Translations under genes and position numbers: made by a program
In this document: positions 9,239-17,974 of the stretch, piece by piece
How positions within the stretch are numbered: position 1 is the first letter of the stretch
How the letters are laid out: each line of letters begins with the position of its first letter
From: Pseudomonas putida
GTDB lineage: Bacteria > Pseudomonadota > Gammaproteobacteria > Pseudomonadales > Pseudomonadaceae
DNA length: 64,000 nt
NCBI RefSeq assembly: GCF_022627325.1
Contig: NZ_JAETZZ010000002.1
Span: 186,001 to 250,000 of the forward strand
Reading direction: 5' to 3'
Notes under the pieces: generated by a model
The model's database searches: none
What the model was told of the DNA's origin: nothing
What the model saw: only the letters and a program-made list of their open reading frames with translations

Positions 9239-9757
9239 TCATCCTTCGGGCTGTTTGACGCTGGCCGCTGTGGCGGACGCAGGGCTGGCGGCCCAGGTGC
9301 TCTGCACCAGGAACACCCCAACGAGGATCAGCACCACCCCCGCAAGCCTAGGCAGGCTCACCGGTTTGCTGGCAACGCCCATCAGGCCGAAATGGTCGAC
9401 GATCACCGACGTGAGGATCTGCCCGGCCACCACCAGCACCAGAAAGCCTGCGGCGCCGAGCTTGGGGGTCAAGGCGGCGGCAGCGGCTACGTACAGGGCG
9501 CCAAGCACGCCGCCGATCCACAGCCACCATGGGCCCTGCACTGCCTTGCCCAGCTCGGGCAGCGGTACCCGCAGGATCAGCAAGGCCGCGATGACCACCA
9601 CCGAACTGACCGTCAATGACGTGAAGGCGCCCCAAAGCCAGTGCCCGAGCGCACGGCCGACGGCAGCGTTGCTGGCGGCCTGGTAGGGCAGCACGACCCC
9701 GGCGAGCAGCGCCAACAGCAAGGGAAGGAAAGCGATAAGCAGGGCCTTGTTAGGCAT
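9239..9757 (-). CDS. DUF606/YdcZ-family DMT-like membrane protein
   Basis: A 172 aa protein with five hydrophobic segments. Motifs such as LPYQAASNAAVGRALG, GGVLGALYVAAAAALTPKLG, VAGQILTSVIVDHFG and LRLAGVVLILVGVFL-like endings are characteristic of the YdcZ/DUF606 family in the drug/metabolite transporter superfamily. I chose the ATG at 9757, with agaagag upstream, not the longer frame from 9799. Substrate unknown. It is convergent with the LysR gene with no bases between the stop codons. Confidence 0.8.
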   Translation of the reverse strand: MPNKALLIAFLPLLLALLAGVVLPYQAASNAAVGRALGHWLWGAFTSLTVSSVVVIAALLILRVPLPELGKAVQGPWWLWIGGVLGALYVAAAAALTPKLGAAGFLVLVVAGQILTSVIVDHFGLMGVASKPVSLPRLAGVVLILVGVFLVQSTWAASPASATAASVKQPEG

Positions 9758-9918
9758 GGATGTACTCTTCTGAAGACAGGATTGGTACATCATCTGCAAA
9801 TCGACCGGCGTAATGGAAATCGAAATCCTGCACTCAGGTTATTCGCCACATGGATGATGGATACCGATCAATGATGCCGGCCCGGTGCTAGGCTCACCCT
9901 GACCGGGCCGGCGATAGG

Positions 9919-10497
9919 TCAGCGGGATGTCTCGATGCGAAGTACTTCGGTGTAGATCGCATCGACCGTCTGGTCGACCTTGAGGTTTTTCATGCGTGCC
10001 TGCAGCTCAGGGTCTTCGACCTTGACCACCTGCAACTTGCCTTGCGGCGGTAGCAGGCTCACCTCATGGGTCTTGAGGTCGATCTTCTTGATCTGCGACG
10101 TCACCCGCACCTGGCGGAATGCCTCACCGCCCGGGTTGGGGTTGGCCAGGGTGGCGCGGATGGTTCCCGACTCATCACTGGCTTTGGGCGCCCCGCCCAC
10201 CTCAGTGTTCAGCACATAGGCCACTGCACGGGTCACGTAGATATCGACCTGGTCACCGACTTTGAGGTTGGGCAGCGCCTTGGCGTTTTCGCTGAGCTGG
10301 AACGTCACGTCCTTGTCGTCCGGGCCTTTGACGGTCACCTGCCGGTTGGCCTGGTCTATGGCCGTGACCTGTGTGGTCACATGGCTTTCCAGTGCTTCAC
10401 TGGCGATCGGTATGTCGGCAGCCTGCACCGTTAAACTGGCGGTACCCACGAGCGTGGCAAGCGCAACGGCGCGAGCGAGTATGCAAAGAGCATTCAT
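9919..10497 (-). CDS. Secreted protein with two similar beta-rich units, unknown function
   Basis: A 192 aa protein with a Sec signal peptide (ARAVALATLVGTASLTVQAA; cleavage near residue 26). The mature part repeats a pattern: VTAIDQANRQVTVKGPD followed by LKVGDQVDIYVTRAV, and again IKKIDLKTHEVSLLPP followed by LKVDQTVDAIYTEVL. This suggests two small beta-barrel (OB-like or copper-chaperone-like) units. The ATG at 10497 is preferred over the frame opening at 10524 because aaggaagcagg precedes it and a signal peptide follows. The adjacent upstream gene encodes a sorbosone-dehydrogenase-like protein, but a hairpin separates them. Confidence 0.72.
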   Translation of the reverse strand: MNALCILARAVALATLVGTASLTVQAADIPIASEALESHVTTQVTAIDQANRQVTVKGPDDKDVTFQLSENAKALPNLKVGDQVDIYVTRAVAYVLNTEVGGAPKASDESGTIRATLANPNPGGEAFRQVRVTSQIKKIDLKTHEVSLLPPQGKLQVVKVEDPELQARMKNLKVDQTVDAIYTEVLRIETSR

Positions 10498-10528
10498 AGG
10501 CCTGCTTCCTTGTAATCGACACAAGATT

Positions 10529-10551
10529 GGCGCGTGAACGCTTCACGCGCC
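10529..10551 (-). terminator. Short perfect inverted repeat after the sorbosone-dehydrogenase-like gene
   Basis: ggcgcgtgaa / ttcacgcgcc with a three-base loop. It lies between the end of the sorbosone-dehydrogenase-like gene and the start of the next gene on the same strand. It lacks a T-tract, so termination is only probable. Confidence 0.45.
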
Positions 10552-10572
10552 GCTCCTACACCATAGCTGGAC

Positions 10573-11865
10573 TTACCGATTGCGCGTGACCCGCCAGACG
10601 GTATTGGCCAGGTCGTCCGCGATGATCAGCGCACCCCGTGGATCGACCGTCACCCCGACCGGCCGGCCGCGGGTCTTGCCGTCCTCGGCCCGGAAGCCGG
10701 TGGCGAAGTCGATCGGTTCGCCGGCAGGCTTGCCATTGCTGAACGGGACGAAGATCACTTTGTAGCCCACAGGGTTTGGCCGGTTCCAACTGCCGTGCTC
10801 GCCCACGAACACCCCGTCGGCAAAGCGCTCGCCCATGGCCGGTATGGAAAAGTCCACGCCCAGCGCGGCCACATGCGAACCGAGGCTGTAATCGGGCTTG
10901 ATCGCGGCGGCCACCTTGTCCGGATTCTGCGGTTTGACCCGCTCATCGACATTCTGCCCCCAGTAGCTGTAGGGCCAGCCATAGAAGCCACCTTCACGCA
11001 CCGAGGTGAGATAGTCCGGCACCAGGTCCGGGCCGAGTTCATCGCGCTCGTTGACCACGGTCCACAGCTGCCCGCTGCCAGGCTGGATGGCCAGCGCCGT
11101 TGGGTTGCGCAAGCCGGTGGCGTAGGGTTTGTGGGCGCCGGTGGCTGCATCGACCTGCCAGACCATGGCGCGGTCGATCTCCGCTTCCATGCCCCGCTCG
11201 GTGATATTGCTGTTCGACCCGATACCCACATACAGATAACGGCCATCGGGGCTGATGGTCAGCGCCTTGGTCCAGTGGTGATTGATCTCGGCCGGCAGGT
11301 CGGTGACCTTGGTCGGCGGGTTGGCGGCCTTGGTCTGGCCGTCCTGGTAGTCGAAACGCACCAGCGCATCCTGGTTGGCCACGTACAGCTTGCCATCGGC
11401 AAACGCCAGGCCATACGGCGCGTTGAGGTTTTCGGCAAATACCGTCTGCACCTCGTAGGTGCCATCGCCGTCGGCGTCCCGCAGCAGTGTCAGGCGGTTG
11501 CCACCCTTGACCTGCGTATTGCCCTTGGCCTTGATCTGGCTGGCGATGACGTCCTTGGGCTTGAGCTTGGCTGCACTGCCGCCGCGGCCTTCGGCCACCA
11601 GGATGTCGCCGTTGGGCAGGACCAGGCTCTGGCGCGGGATTTTCAGGTCAGTGGCGATGGCGGTGATGCTGTAACCCTCAGGCACGGTCGGCTTCTGCTC
11701 GCCCCAGTGTGCCGGCTCGGCGATCTTCATGTTCGGCAGCAGGCCACGCTCGGGGGCCGGCAGTTTCGGGTCGGGGCCCAGGGCCTGGGTCGCCTCGCCG
11801 TCCCCACCGCAGGCGCTCAACAGCAGCGCTACACTCAAAACAGGCAATGCATGCAAAGGTTTCAT
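10573..11865 (-). CDS. Sorbosone/glucose dehydrogenase-like beta-propeller lipoprotein (PQQ family)
   Basis: A 430 aa protein with a lipoprotein signal (VLSVALLLSACGG, lipidated Cys about residue 17), so it is probably anchored in the envelope. The rest is a six-bladed propeller of the soluble PQQ glucose dehydrogenase / L-sorbosone dehydrogenase family, with RQSLVLPNGDILVAEGRGG, LNAPYGLAFADGKLYVANQD, GLRNPTALAIQPGSGQLW and VFVGEHGSWNRPNPVGYK. Members oxidise sugars or aldehydes with PQQ, but many have no known substrate. The ATG at 11865 has gggaggtg before it and overlaps the upstream DUF2231 stop by four bases, so the two are translationally coupled. Confidence 0.82.
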   Translation of the reverse strand: MKPLHALPVLSVALLLSACGGDGEATQALGPDPKLPAPERGLLPNMKIAEPAHWGEQKPTVPEGYSITAIATDLKIPRQSLVLPNGDILVAEGRGGSAAKLKPKDVIASQIKAKGNTQVKGGNRLTLLRDADGDGTYEVQTVFAENLNAPYGLAFADGKLYVANQDALVRFDYQDGQTKAANPPTKVTDLPAEINHHWTKALTISPDGRYLYVGIGSNSNITERGMEAEIDRAMVWQVDAATGAHKPYATGLRNPTALAIQPGSGQLWTVVNERDELGPDLVPDYLTSVREGGFYGWPYSYWGQNVDERVKPQNPDKVAAAIKPDYSLGSHVAALGVDFSIPAMGERFADGVFVGEHGSWNRPNPVGYKVIFVPFSNGKPAGEPIDFATGFRAEDGKTRGRPVGVTVDPRGALIIADDLANTVWRVTRNR

Positions 11866-12290
11866 GCCGCACCTCCCGAACGCAGGTTGCTCATGCCCAG
11901 CCAGGCCGCCACGCAGGCCAGCACGGTGACGATCAGAGACAACACCAGGCCTGCAGGCATCACTGCCCAGGCATCCTTGGCGTGCTCGAACGCATTGATC
12001 AGGCCCAGTACCCAAGTCACCAGCAACAGCAGAAAGTACAGTGTCGGCCGCCCGCCCTTGCGCTCGGCGCGGACCAGGTTGGCCAGCGCGAACAGCAACG
12101 TCAGGCCACAGAACAGCAGGCCGCCGGCAATCAACCAGGAGGCGAAGTTACTCCACTGGATCTGGTAGCTCTTGAAATAGGCTATGTCACTCAGCAATGC
12201 GCCAAGAAACAACGGCACCGTGCCGGCCAGCAGGATTGCATGCAGCGGGCTGGGCGTGCATCGGTAGAGGGTTTGCTCGGTAGCGGTCAC
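11862..12290 (-). CDS. DUF2231-family membrane protein
   Basis: A 142 aa protein with four transmembrane segments (about 18-40, 50-72, 83-103, 110-132) and the DUF2231 signature PSPLHAILLAGTVPLFLGALLS-like N-terminus. The start is GTG at 12290, supported by aaggagg five bases upstream. It overlaps the propeller lipoprotein gene by four bases. DUF2231 proteins often sit beside periplasmic redox enzymes and may be membrane partners, but this is inference. Confidence 0.78.
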   Translation of the reverse strand: MTATEQTLYRCTPSPLHAILLAGTVPLFLGALLSDIAYFKSYQIQWSNFASWLIAGGLLFCGLTLLFALANLVRAERKGGRPTLYFLLLLVTWVLGLINAFEHAKDAWAVMPAGLVLSLIVTVLACVAAWLGMSNLRSGGAA

Positions 12291-12466
12291 GGCGCCTCCT
12301 TACTCAGTCAGTGACCAGGGCTGGCGGACAGGCGCGAGTGCTCGGTCCGTCAGGCGTGCGCGGGGTGCGCTTAGCAAAGGATCACCTTGACGTCCGGTTA
12401 GTTCACCGCTTGGCTTGATAGAAACATCCTGAAAGATTTCACCTCTTACCACATGAGGCAAATGGC

Positions 12467-12766
12467 ATGAGCGCTGATACAGCACGACCGTATGCGTTGT
12501 GGGCCGCACATGCCCTGCTGGGCCTGAGCCTTACGCTGGCGGGCGGATGTTCGAACAAACAGAGCCAGGCTCGCTACCAGATAGCGGCCTTGGGCTCGAA
12601 CTGTTTCGCCAAGGCGGTGCCCACCCTGGGAGAAGGCGGCCTGGCGTGGGGCGATACCTTGAGCATGGCCCGACACAAGTCGATGAACAATTGCATCCGC
12701 TACGCCGGCCGGTCCGGCGGAACGCCCAAGACCTGCCAGGTGGTCATGGCCAAGTGCAAGAACTAG
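12467..12766 (+). CDS. Small cysteine-rich lipoprotein
   Basis: A 99 aa protein with a lipobox (LTLAGGC; lipidated Cys28) after a hydrophobic segment starting at about residue 11. The mature 70 residues contain four further cysteines (SNCFAK, NNCIRY, KTCQVV, AKCKN), enough for two disulfides. A good ribosome binding site (gaggcaaatggc) precedes the ATG. No family recognised. It converges on the OsmC-YcaO gene. Confidence 0.72.
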   Translation: MSADTARPYALWAAHALLGLSLTLAGGCSNKQSQARYQIAALGSNCFAKAVPTLGEGGLAWGDTLSMARHKSMNNCIRYAGRSGGTPKTCQVVMAKCKN

Positions 12767-12805
12767 CACAGGCGCAACGCGGCAGGTCGCGCGCCTAGAG
12801 CCTTG

Positions 12806-14992
12806 TCACACCGCCTTGGCCCGGGCGGCATGCAGTTTCTTGTAGCTCTCGATCAGGCGCAGATGGCGGTCCAGCCCTTCCAGCTTCATGCTGGTGGGGG
12901 TCAAACCGTGGAAGCGCACGCTACCGTCCACCGAACCCAGCACGGCATCCATGCGCGGGTTGCCGAACATCCGGCGGAAGTTGGCCTCGTAGTCCTCCAT
13001 TTCCAGCTCGTCATCGAGCACCACTTCCAGCGCCACATTCAGTGCCTGGTAGAACAAACCGCGCTCGACAGTGTTGTCGTTGAACTGCAGGAACGCCTCG
13101 ACCAGCTCCTTGGCGTCCTCGAAACGCTTCAACGCCAGGCAAATCAGCAGCTTCAACTCAAGGATGGTCAACTGCCCCCACACCGTGTTGTCGTCGAACT
13201 CGACCCCGATCAGCGTGGTGATGGTGGTGTAGTCGTCCACCTCACAGTTGTCCAGGCGCTTGAGCAGCGCGCGCAGTGCCCGGTTGTCCAGGCTATGCAG
13301 GTTGAGAATGTCGGCACGGAAACCCAGGGCACGGTTGGTGTTGTCCCAGATCAGGTCCTCGACCGGGTAGATCTCCGAGTAACCCGGTACCAGGATGCGG
13401 CAGGCGTTGGCGCCGAGGTTGTCGTACACCGCCATGTACACCTCTTTGCCCATGCCCTCGAGAATGCCGAACAGGGTCGCGGCTTCCTGGGCATTGGAAT
13501 CTTCACCCTGGCCGGAGAAGTCCCACTCGACGAACTCGAAATCGGCCTTGGCGCTGAAGAAGCGCCACGACACCACGCCACTGGAGTCGATGAAGTGCTC
13601 GACGAAGTTGTTCGGCTCGGTCAGCGCGTGGCTTTCGAAGGTCGGCTGCGGCAAGTCGTTGAGCCCCTCGAAACTGCGGCCCTGCAGCAGTTCGGTAAGG
13701 CTGCGCTCCAACGCCACTTCCAGGCTTGGATGGGCACCGAACGAGGCGAACACGCCACCGGTACGCGGGTTCATCAAGGTCACGCACATGACCGGGAATT
13801 CACCGCCCAGCGACGCGTCCTTGACCAACACCGGGAAGCCCTGCTCTTCAAGCCCCTGGATGCCTGCGACGATCCCTGGGTACTTGGCCAGCACCGCCTG
13901 CGGCACATCCGGCAGGCACAGCTCGCCCTCGAGGATTTCACGCTTCACCGCCCGCTCGAAGATTTCCGACAGGCACTGCACCTGGGCTTCGGCCAGGGTG
14001 TTGCCGGCGCTCATGCCGTTGCTGAGGAACAGGTTCTCGATCAGGTTGGACGGGAAGTACACCACCTGGCCGTCGGACTGGCGCACGAACGGCAGCGAAC
14101 AGATGCCACGCTCGGTGTTGCCCGAGTTGGTGTCATACAGGTGCGAACCACGCAGCTCGCCGTCCGGGTTGTAGATCTGCAGGCAGTATGGGTCGAGGAT
14201 CTCGCCTGGCAGCGCGTCCTTGGCGCCGGGTTTGAACCACTGCTCGTTGGGATAATGCACGAACGGCGCGTTGGCGATGTCCTCGCCCCAGAACTGGTCG
14301 TTATAGAAGAAGTTGCAGTTCAAACGCTCGATGAACTCACCCAGCGCCGAGGCCAGGGCGGCCTCTTTGGTCGAGCCCTTGCCGTTGGTGAAGCACATTG
14401 GCGACTGCGCATCGCGCACGTGCAGCGACCACACGTTGGGCACGATGTTGCGCCAGGAGGCGATCTCGATCTTCATGCCCAGCCCGGCGAGCAGGCCCGA
14501 CATGTTGGCGATGGTCTGCTCCAGCGGCAGGTCCTTGCCGGCGATGTAGGTGGTGGTGTCGGCGACCGGCATGAGCAGGCCCTGGGCGTCGGCATCGAGG
14601 TTGTCGACCTGCTCGATGATGAACTCAGGGCCGGTCTGCACCACTTTCTTGACCGTGCAGCGGTCGATGGAACGCAGAATGCCCTGGCGGTCCTTCTCGG
14701 AGATGTCTTCCGGCAACTCGACCTGGATCTTGAAGATCTGGTTGTAGCGGTTCTCAGGGTCGACGATGTTGTTCTGCGACAGGCGGATGTTTTCGGTAGG
14801 GATGTCCCGGGTCTGGCAGTACAGCTTGACGAAATAGGCGGCGCACAGGGCCGATGAGGCAAGGAAATAGTCGAACGGCCCCGGGGCCGAGCCATCGCCT
14901 TTGTAGCGAATCGGCTGGTCGGCGATCACCGTGAAGTCGTCGAATTTGGCTTCAAGACGAAGGTTGTCGAGAAAGTTGACCTTGATTTCCAT
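12806..14992 (-). CDS. OsmC-YcaO fusion protein
   Basis: A 728 aa cytosolic protein. Residues 1-135 form an OsmC-like domain with the paired peroxidatic/resolving-type cysteines Cys50 (ASSALCAAY) and Cys112 (IDRCTVK). Residues about 160-590 form a YcaO core with GKGSTKEAALASALGEFIER and SNGMSAGNTLAEAQVQCLSEIFER, the acidic helices that hold ATP and magnesium in YcaO enzymes. The C-terminal 120 residues are helical, TPR-like (LLICLALKRFEDAKELVEAF). YcaO enzymes activate amide backbones with ATP; E. coli YcaO is linked to RimO-dependent methylthiolation of ribosomal protein S12. No peptide precursor, dehydrogenase or TfuA gene is adjacent, so azoline natural-product synthesis is unlikely. Start is the ATG at 14992. 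Confidence 0.88.
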   Translation of the reverse strand: MEIKVNFLDNLRLEAKFDDFTVIADQPIRYKGDGSAPGPFDYFLASSALCAAYFVKLYCQTRDIPTENIRLSQNNIVDPENRYNQIFKIQVELPEDISEKDRQGILRSIDRCTVKKVVQTGPEFIIEQVDNLDADAQGLLMPVADTTTYIAGKDLPLEQTIANMSGLLAGLGMKIEIASWRNIVPNVWSLHVRDAQSPMCFTNGKGSTKEAALASALGEFIERLNCNFFYNDQFWGEDIANAPFVHYPNEQWFKPGAKDALPGEILDPYCLQIYNPDGELRGSHLYDTNSGNTERGICSLPFVRQSDGQVVYFPSNLIENLFLSNGMSAGNTLAEAQVQCLSEIFERAVKREILEGELCLPDVPQAVLAKYPGIVAGIQGLEEQGFPVLVKDASLGGEFPVMCVTLMNPRTGGVFASFGAHPSLEVALERSLTELLQGRSFEGLNDLPQPTFESHALTEPNNFVEHFIDSSGVVSWRFFSAKADFEFVEWDFSGQGEDSNAQEAATLFGILEGMGKEVYMAVYDNLGANACRILVPGYSEIYPVEDLIWDNTNRALGFRADILNLHSLDNRALRALLKRLDNCEVDDYTTITTLIGVEFDDNTVWGQLTILELKLLICLALKRFEDAKELVEAFLQFNDNTVERGLFYQALNVALEVVLDDELEMEDYEANFRRMFGNPRMDAVLGSVDGSVRFHGLTPTSMKLEGLDRHLRLIESYKKLHAARAKAV

Positions 14993-15251
14993 GCGGGAAC
15001 ACCGTGATTTGAACGTGCAAAACGAAATTGGCCGGCATTATCCGGTTTTTTCGGCTGGAAGTCCTGTTTGTCTGCGCACCTGACCGCTACCGCACACGAT
15101 TGCGCATTTCAACGGATTGCTTGCCTGATTCTCTGAACCTTCGGTAAACGGCAGGCCGCCGCACCCCCTCCTGTGCTAGCGTTTGCGGATTGGGGAGCAA
15201 CGTATTCCCTGCACGACAACACAATGACAACCGATGATCAGCAGGTGAGCC

Positions 15252-15707
15252 ATGGAACTTCGAATCAACCAGAAGACCTACCAGGTCGAGGCTGACGCCG
15301 ACACGCCGTTGCTGTGGGTGATCCGCGACGACCTCGGCCTGACCGGCACCAAGTATGGCTGCGGCCTGGCACAGTGCGGCGCCTGCTCGGTGCTGGTGGA
15401 CGGCAATGTGGTACGCGCCTGTGTCACGCCGGTGGCCGGCGTGGTCGGGCGTGAAGTGACCACCATCGAAGCCATCGAGGCCGATGCGGTGGGCAAGCGC
15501 GTAGTGGCGGCATGGGTCGAGCACCAGGTGGCCCAATGCGGTTACTGCCAGTCCGGGCAAGTGATGGCGGCCACCGCGCTGCTCAAGCACACCCCGAAAC
15601 CGAGCGATGCGCAAATCGACGCGGCGATGGTCAACCTGTGCCGCTGCGGCACGTACAACGCCATCCATGCCGCCGTGCACGAACTTGCCCAAGGGGAGAA
15701 GGCCTGA
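15252..15707 (+). CDS. iorA: [2Fe-2S] subunit of a molybdenum hydroxylase (IorA type)
   Basis: A 151 aa small subunit that carries electrons from the Mo site. The plant-type ferredoxin cluster is held by Cys37, Cys42, Cys45 and Cys57, and the second cluster by Cys96, Cys99, Cys130 and Cys132 (QCGYCQSGQ and CRCGTY). It has no signal peptide and probably rides out of the cell with the Tat-bearing large subunit. Its stop overlaps the start of the large subunit (TGATG). The name follows isoquinoline 1-oxidoreductase; the true substrate may be another N-heterocycle or an aldehyde. Confidence 0.85.
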   Translation: MELRINQKTYQVEADADTPLLWVIRDDLGLTGTKYGCGLAQCGACSVLVDGNVVRACVTPVAGVVGREVTTIEAIEADAVGKRVVAAWVEHQVAQCGYCQSGQVMAATALLKHTPKPSDAQIDAAMVNLCRCGTYNAIHAAVHELAQGEKA

Positions 15708-17956
15708 TGAATACGCCTGTCGATACCCCTGCAGCGCTGCTCGACCTACCGCCGGGGGCAACGGTCAACTTGTCGCGTCGGCGGTTTCTCGCCAGTACCG
15801 CCGTAGGTGCGCTGGTCCTGGGCTTCGGGCTGCCGCTGGGCACCAGCCGGGTCCAGGCGGCGACGACCGCCGCCCAGGAGCGCGGCACCCAGGTACCTGC
15901 ATTCCTGGAAATCCGCCAGGACGGCACGGTACGCCTGCTCTGCCCGTTCATCGAAGGCGGCCAAGGCACCTATACCGCCATGGCGCAGATCGTCGGCGAA
16001 GAACTGGACGCGGACCCTGCCACATTCGTGGTCGACAGTGCCCCGCCGGGCGAAGCCTACGTCGTGATGGAAAACGGCATGCGGATCACCGGCGGCAGCA
16101 TGTCGGTGCGCATGAGCTACCCGACCATGCGCCGCCTCGGCGCCCTCGCCCGGGCCATGCTGCTGCAGGCCGCAGCCGAACAATGGGGCGTACCGGTGAG
16201 CGAGCTGTCCACCGAGCCTGGCAAAGTGCTGCACGCTGCCTCGGGCCGTGCGCTGGGCTATGGCGAACTGGCTGAACGGGCCATGGACCTGCCGGTACCG
16301 GACCCGGCCGGCATCACGCTGCGCGACCCCAGCCAGTTCCGCTGGATCGGCAAGCCGGTGGCGCGCGTCGATGCCTACGACAAATCCACCGGCAAAGCGC
16401 TTTACACCATCGACATCAAGCTCGAGGGGATGCTCCACGCCGCTGTGCAGCATGCCCCGCGCCTGGGCATGACCGTGGGCCGCCTGCGCAACGAAGAGCA
16501 GGTCAAGGCCATGAAAGGCGTGCACTCGGTGCATCAGTTGCCAGGCGCCGTTGCCGTGGTGGCCGAACGCTGGTGGCACGCCAAGCGTGCGGTCGAAGCG
16601 GTCCAGGTGGACTGGCAGGAACCCGGCGCCGACAGCACGGTACGCGCCATGCCCGCCGACTTTTCCAGCGATGCCTGGCGCGAGCACCTGGCCGCCCAGA
16701 CAGGCCCGGCCCGCGACGACGAAAGCGAGGGCGATCTGGCCGCGGCACTGGGCAACGCCAAGACCAAGGTCGAGGCCACCTACCACAACCAGTACCTCAA
16801 CCACGCCCAGTTGGAGCCGCCGTCCGCACTGGCGCGCTACAACCCCGACGGTTCGCTGGAAGTCTGGCTGCCCAACCAGGCGCCGGACATGTTCCGTGAC
16901 GACATCGCCAAACGCACCGGCCTGGACCCTGCAAAGATCACCTTGCACTCCCCGCTTCTGGGTGGGTTCTTCGGTCGCCACTTCCTGTATGACTCGGCCA
17001 ACCCGTACCCGCAGGCCATCTTGCTGGCCAAGGCCGTCGGCCGCCCGGTGAAGCTGATCTGGAGCCGCGAGGAAGAATTCCTGCGCGATGTGCTGCGACC
17101 GGTGGCGGTGGTCAAGTTCCGCGCAGGGCTGGATGCCGATGGCCTGCCAGTGGCCATCGAAGCGGTGAGTGCCACAGAGGGCCCGACCGAGGCCCTGGCA
17201 GGCAAGCAAGGCGAGAAGATCGACCCAACGGCGCTCGAAGGGCTGTCGGGCAAATCCTACGCCATCGCCAACAAGCGTATCGCACAGATCTACGTCAAGG
17301 GCCCGGCCATGCTGGGTTACTGGCGCTCGGTGGGCAACTCGCTGAACGACTTCTTCTATGAGTCCTTCCTGGACGAACTGGCCGACAAAGGCGGCAAGGA
17401 CCCCTTCGAGTTGCGCCTGCACCTGCTGCGCGACAACCCTCGCCTGACCAACCTGCTGCAAGCGGTGGGTGAATTGTCCGGTGGCTGGAAGCGCGGGCCG
17501 TTCACCGCTGAAGACGGCAGCAAGCGGGCACGAGGCGTGGCCATGGCCTCGCCGTTCGGCTCGGAGGCCGCCGTGATCGCTGAAGTGTCGATCGAAGATG
17601 GCCAGGTCAAGGTCCACGATATCTGGCAGGCGATCGACCCTGGCAGCATCGTCAACCCGGCGATCATCGAAGCCCAGGTCAACGGCGCCGTGGCACTCGG
17701 CCTGTCGCAGACGCTGGTCGAGGAAGCGGTGTTCATCGATGGCAAGCCGCGTGCGCGCAACTACGACCTGTATCCGATCCTGCCTGCCTCGCGCATGGCC
17801 CGGGTGCATGTGCGCATTGTCGAAAGCGGCGCGAAGATGGGGGGCATTGGCGAGCCGCCGTTGCCTGCGGTGGCGCCAGCAGTGGCCAACGCGGTGGCGC
17901 AGCTTACCGGCCAGCGCATCCGCAGCCTGCCCATGAGCCGCCATACCTTCAGCTGA
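15707..17956 (+). CDS. iorB: Molybdopterin-binding large subunit, IorB type, Tat-exported
   Basis: A 749 aa catalytic subunit. It starts with a Tat signal, SRRRFLAS at residues 23-30, followed by a hydrophobic stretch and cleavage near VQA, so the mature enzyme is periplasmic. The duplicated molybdopterin-binding region shows GGQGTYTAMAQIVGEEL, LGGFFGRHFLYD and, near the C-terminus, GGIGEPPLPAVAPA, whose Glu is the conserved catalytic base. I chose the ATG at 15707 overlapping the small subunit; the longer frame from 15512 lies inside that gene. Unlike NicB it lacks fused haem domains; a separate cytochrome follows 18 bp downstream. Substrate is unknown. Confidence 0.88.
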   Translation: MNTPVDTPAALLDLPPGATVNLSRRRFLASTAVGALVLGFGLPLGTSRVQAATTAAQERGTQVPAFLEIRQDGTVRLLCPFIEGGQGTYTAMAQIVGEELDADPATFVVDSAPPGEAYVVMENGMRITGGSMSVRMSYPTMRRLGALARAMLLQAAAEQWGVPVSELSTEPGKVLHAASGRALGYGELAERAMDLPVPDPAGITLRDPSQFRWIGKPVARVDAYDKSTGKALYTIDIKLEGMLHAAVQHAPRLGMTVGRLRNEEQVKAMKGVHSVHQLPGAVAVVAERWWHAKRAVEAVQVDWQEPGADSTVRAMPADFSSDAWREHLAAQTGPARDDESEGDLAAALGNAKTKVEATYHNQYLNHAQLEPPSALARYNPDGSLEVWLPNQAPDMFRDDIAKRTGLDPAKITLHSPLLGGFFGRHFLYDSANPYPQAILLAKAVGRPVKLIWSREEEFLRDVLRPVAVVKFRAGLDADGLPVAIEAVSATEGPTEALAGKQGEKIDPTALEGLSGKSYAIANKRIAQIYVKGPAMLGYWRSVGNSLNDFFYESFLDELADKGGKDPFELRLHLLRDNPRLTNLLQAVGELSGGWKRGPFTAEDGSKRARGVAMASPFGSEAAVIAEVSIEDGQVKVHDIWQAIDPGSIVNPAIIEAQVNGAVALGLSQTLVEEAVFIDGKPRARNYDLYPILPASRMARVHVRIVESGAKMGGIGEPPLPAVAPAVANAVAQLTGQRIRSLPMSRHTFS

Positions 17957-17974
17957 CCGGACAAGGAACGCCCC

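Noticed and set aside
12803..14857. Long plus-strand open frame opposite the OsmC-YcaO gene
   Set aside because: Antisense shadow with no family motifs; the minus strand encodes clear OsmC and YcaO domains.
12806..14992. Azoline natural-product (TOMM) gene cluster around the YcaO domain
   Set aside because: No precursor peptide, flavin dehydrogenase, E1-like or exporter gene is adjacent; the OsmC-fused form is a stand-alone protein.
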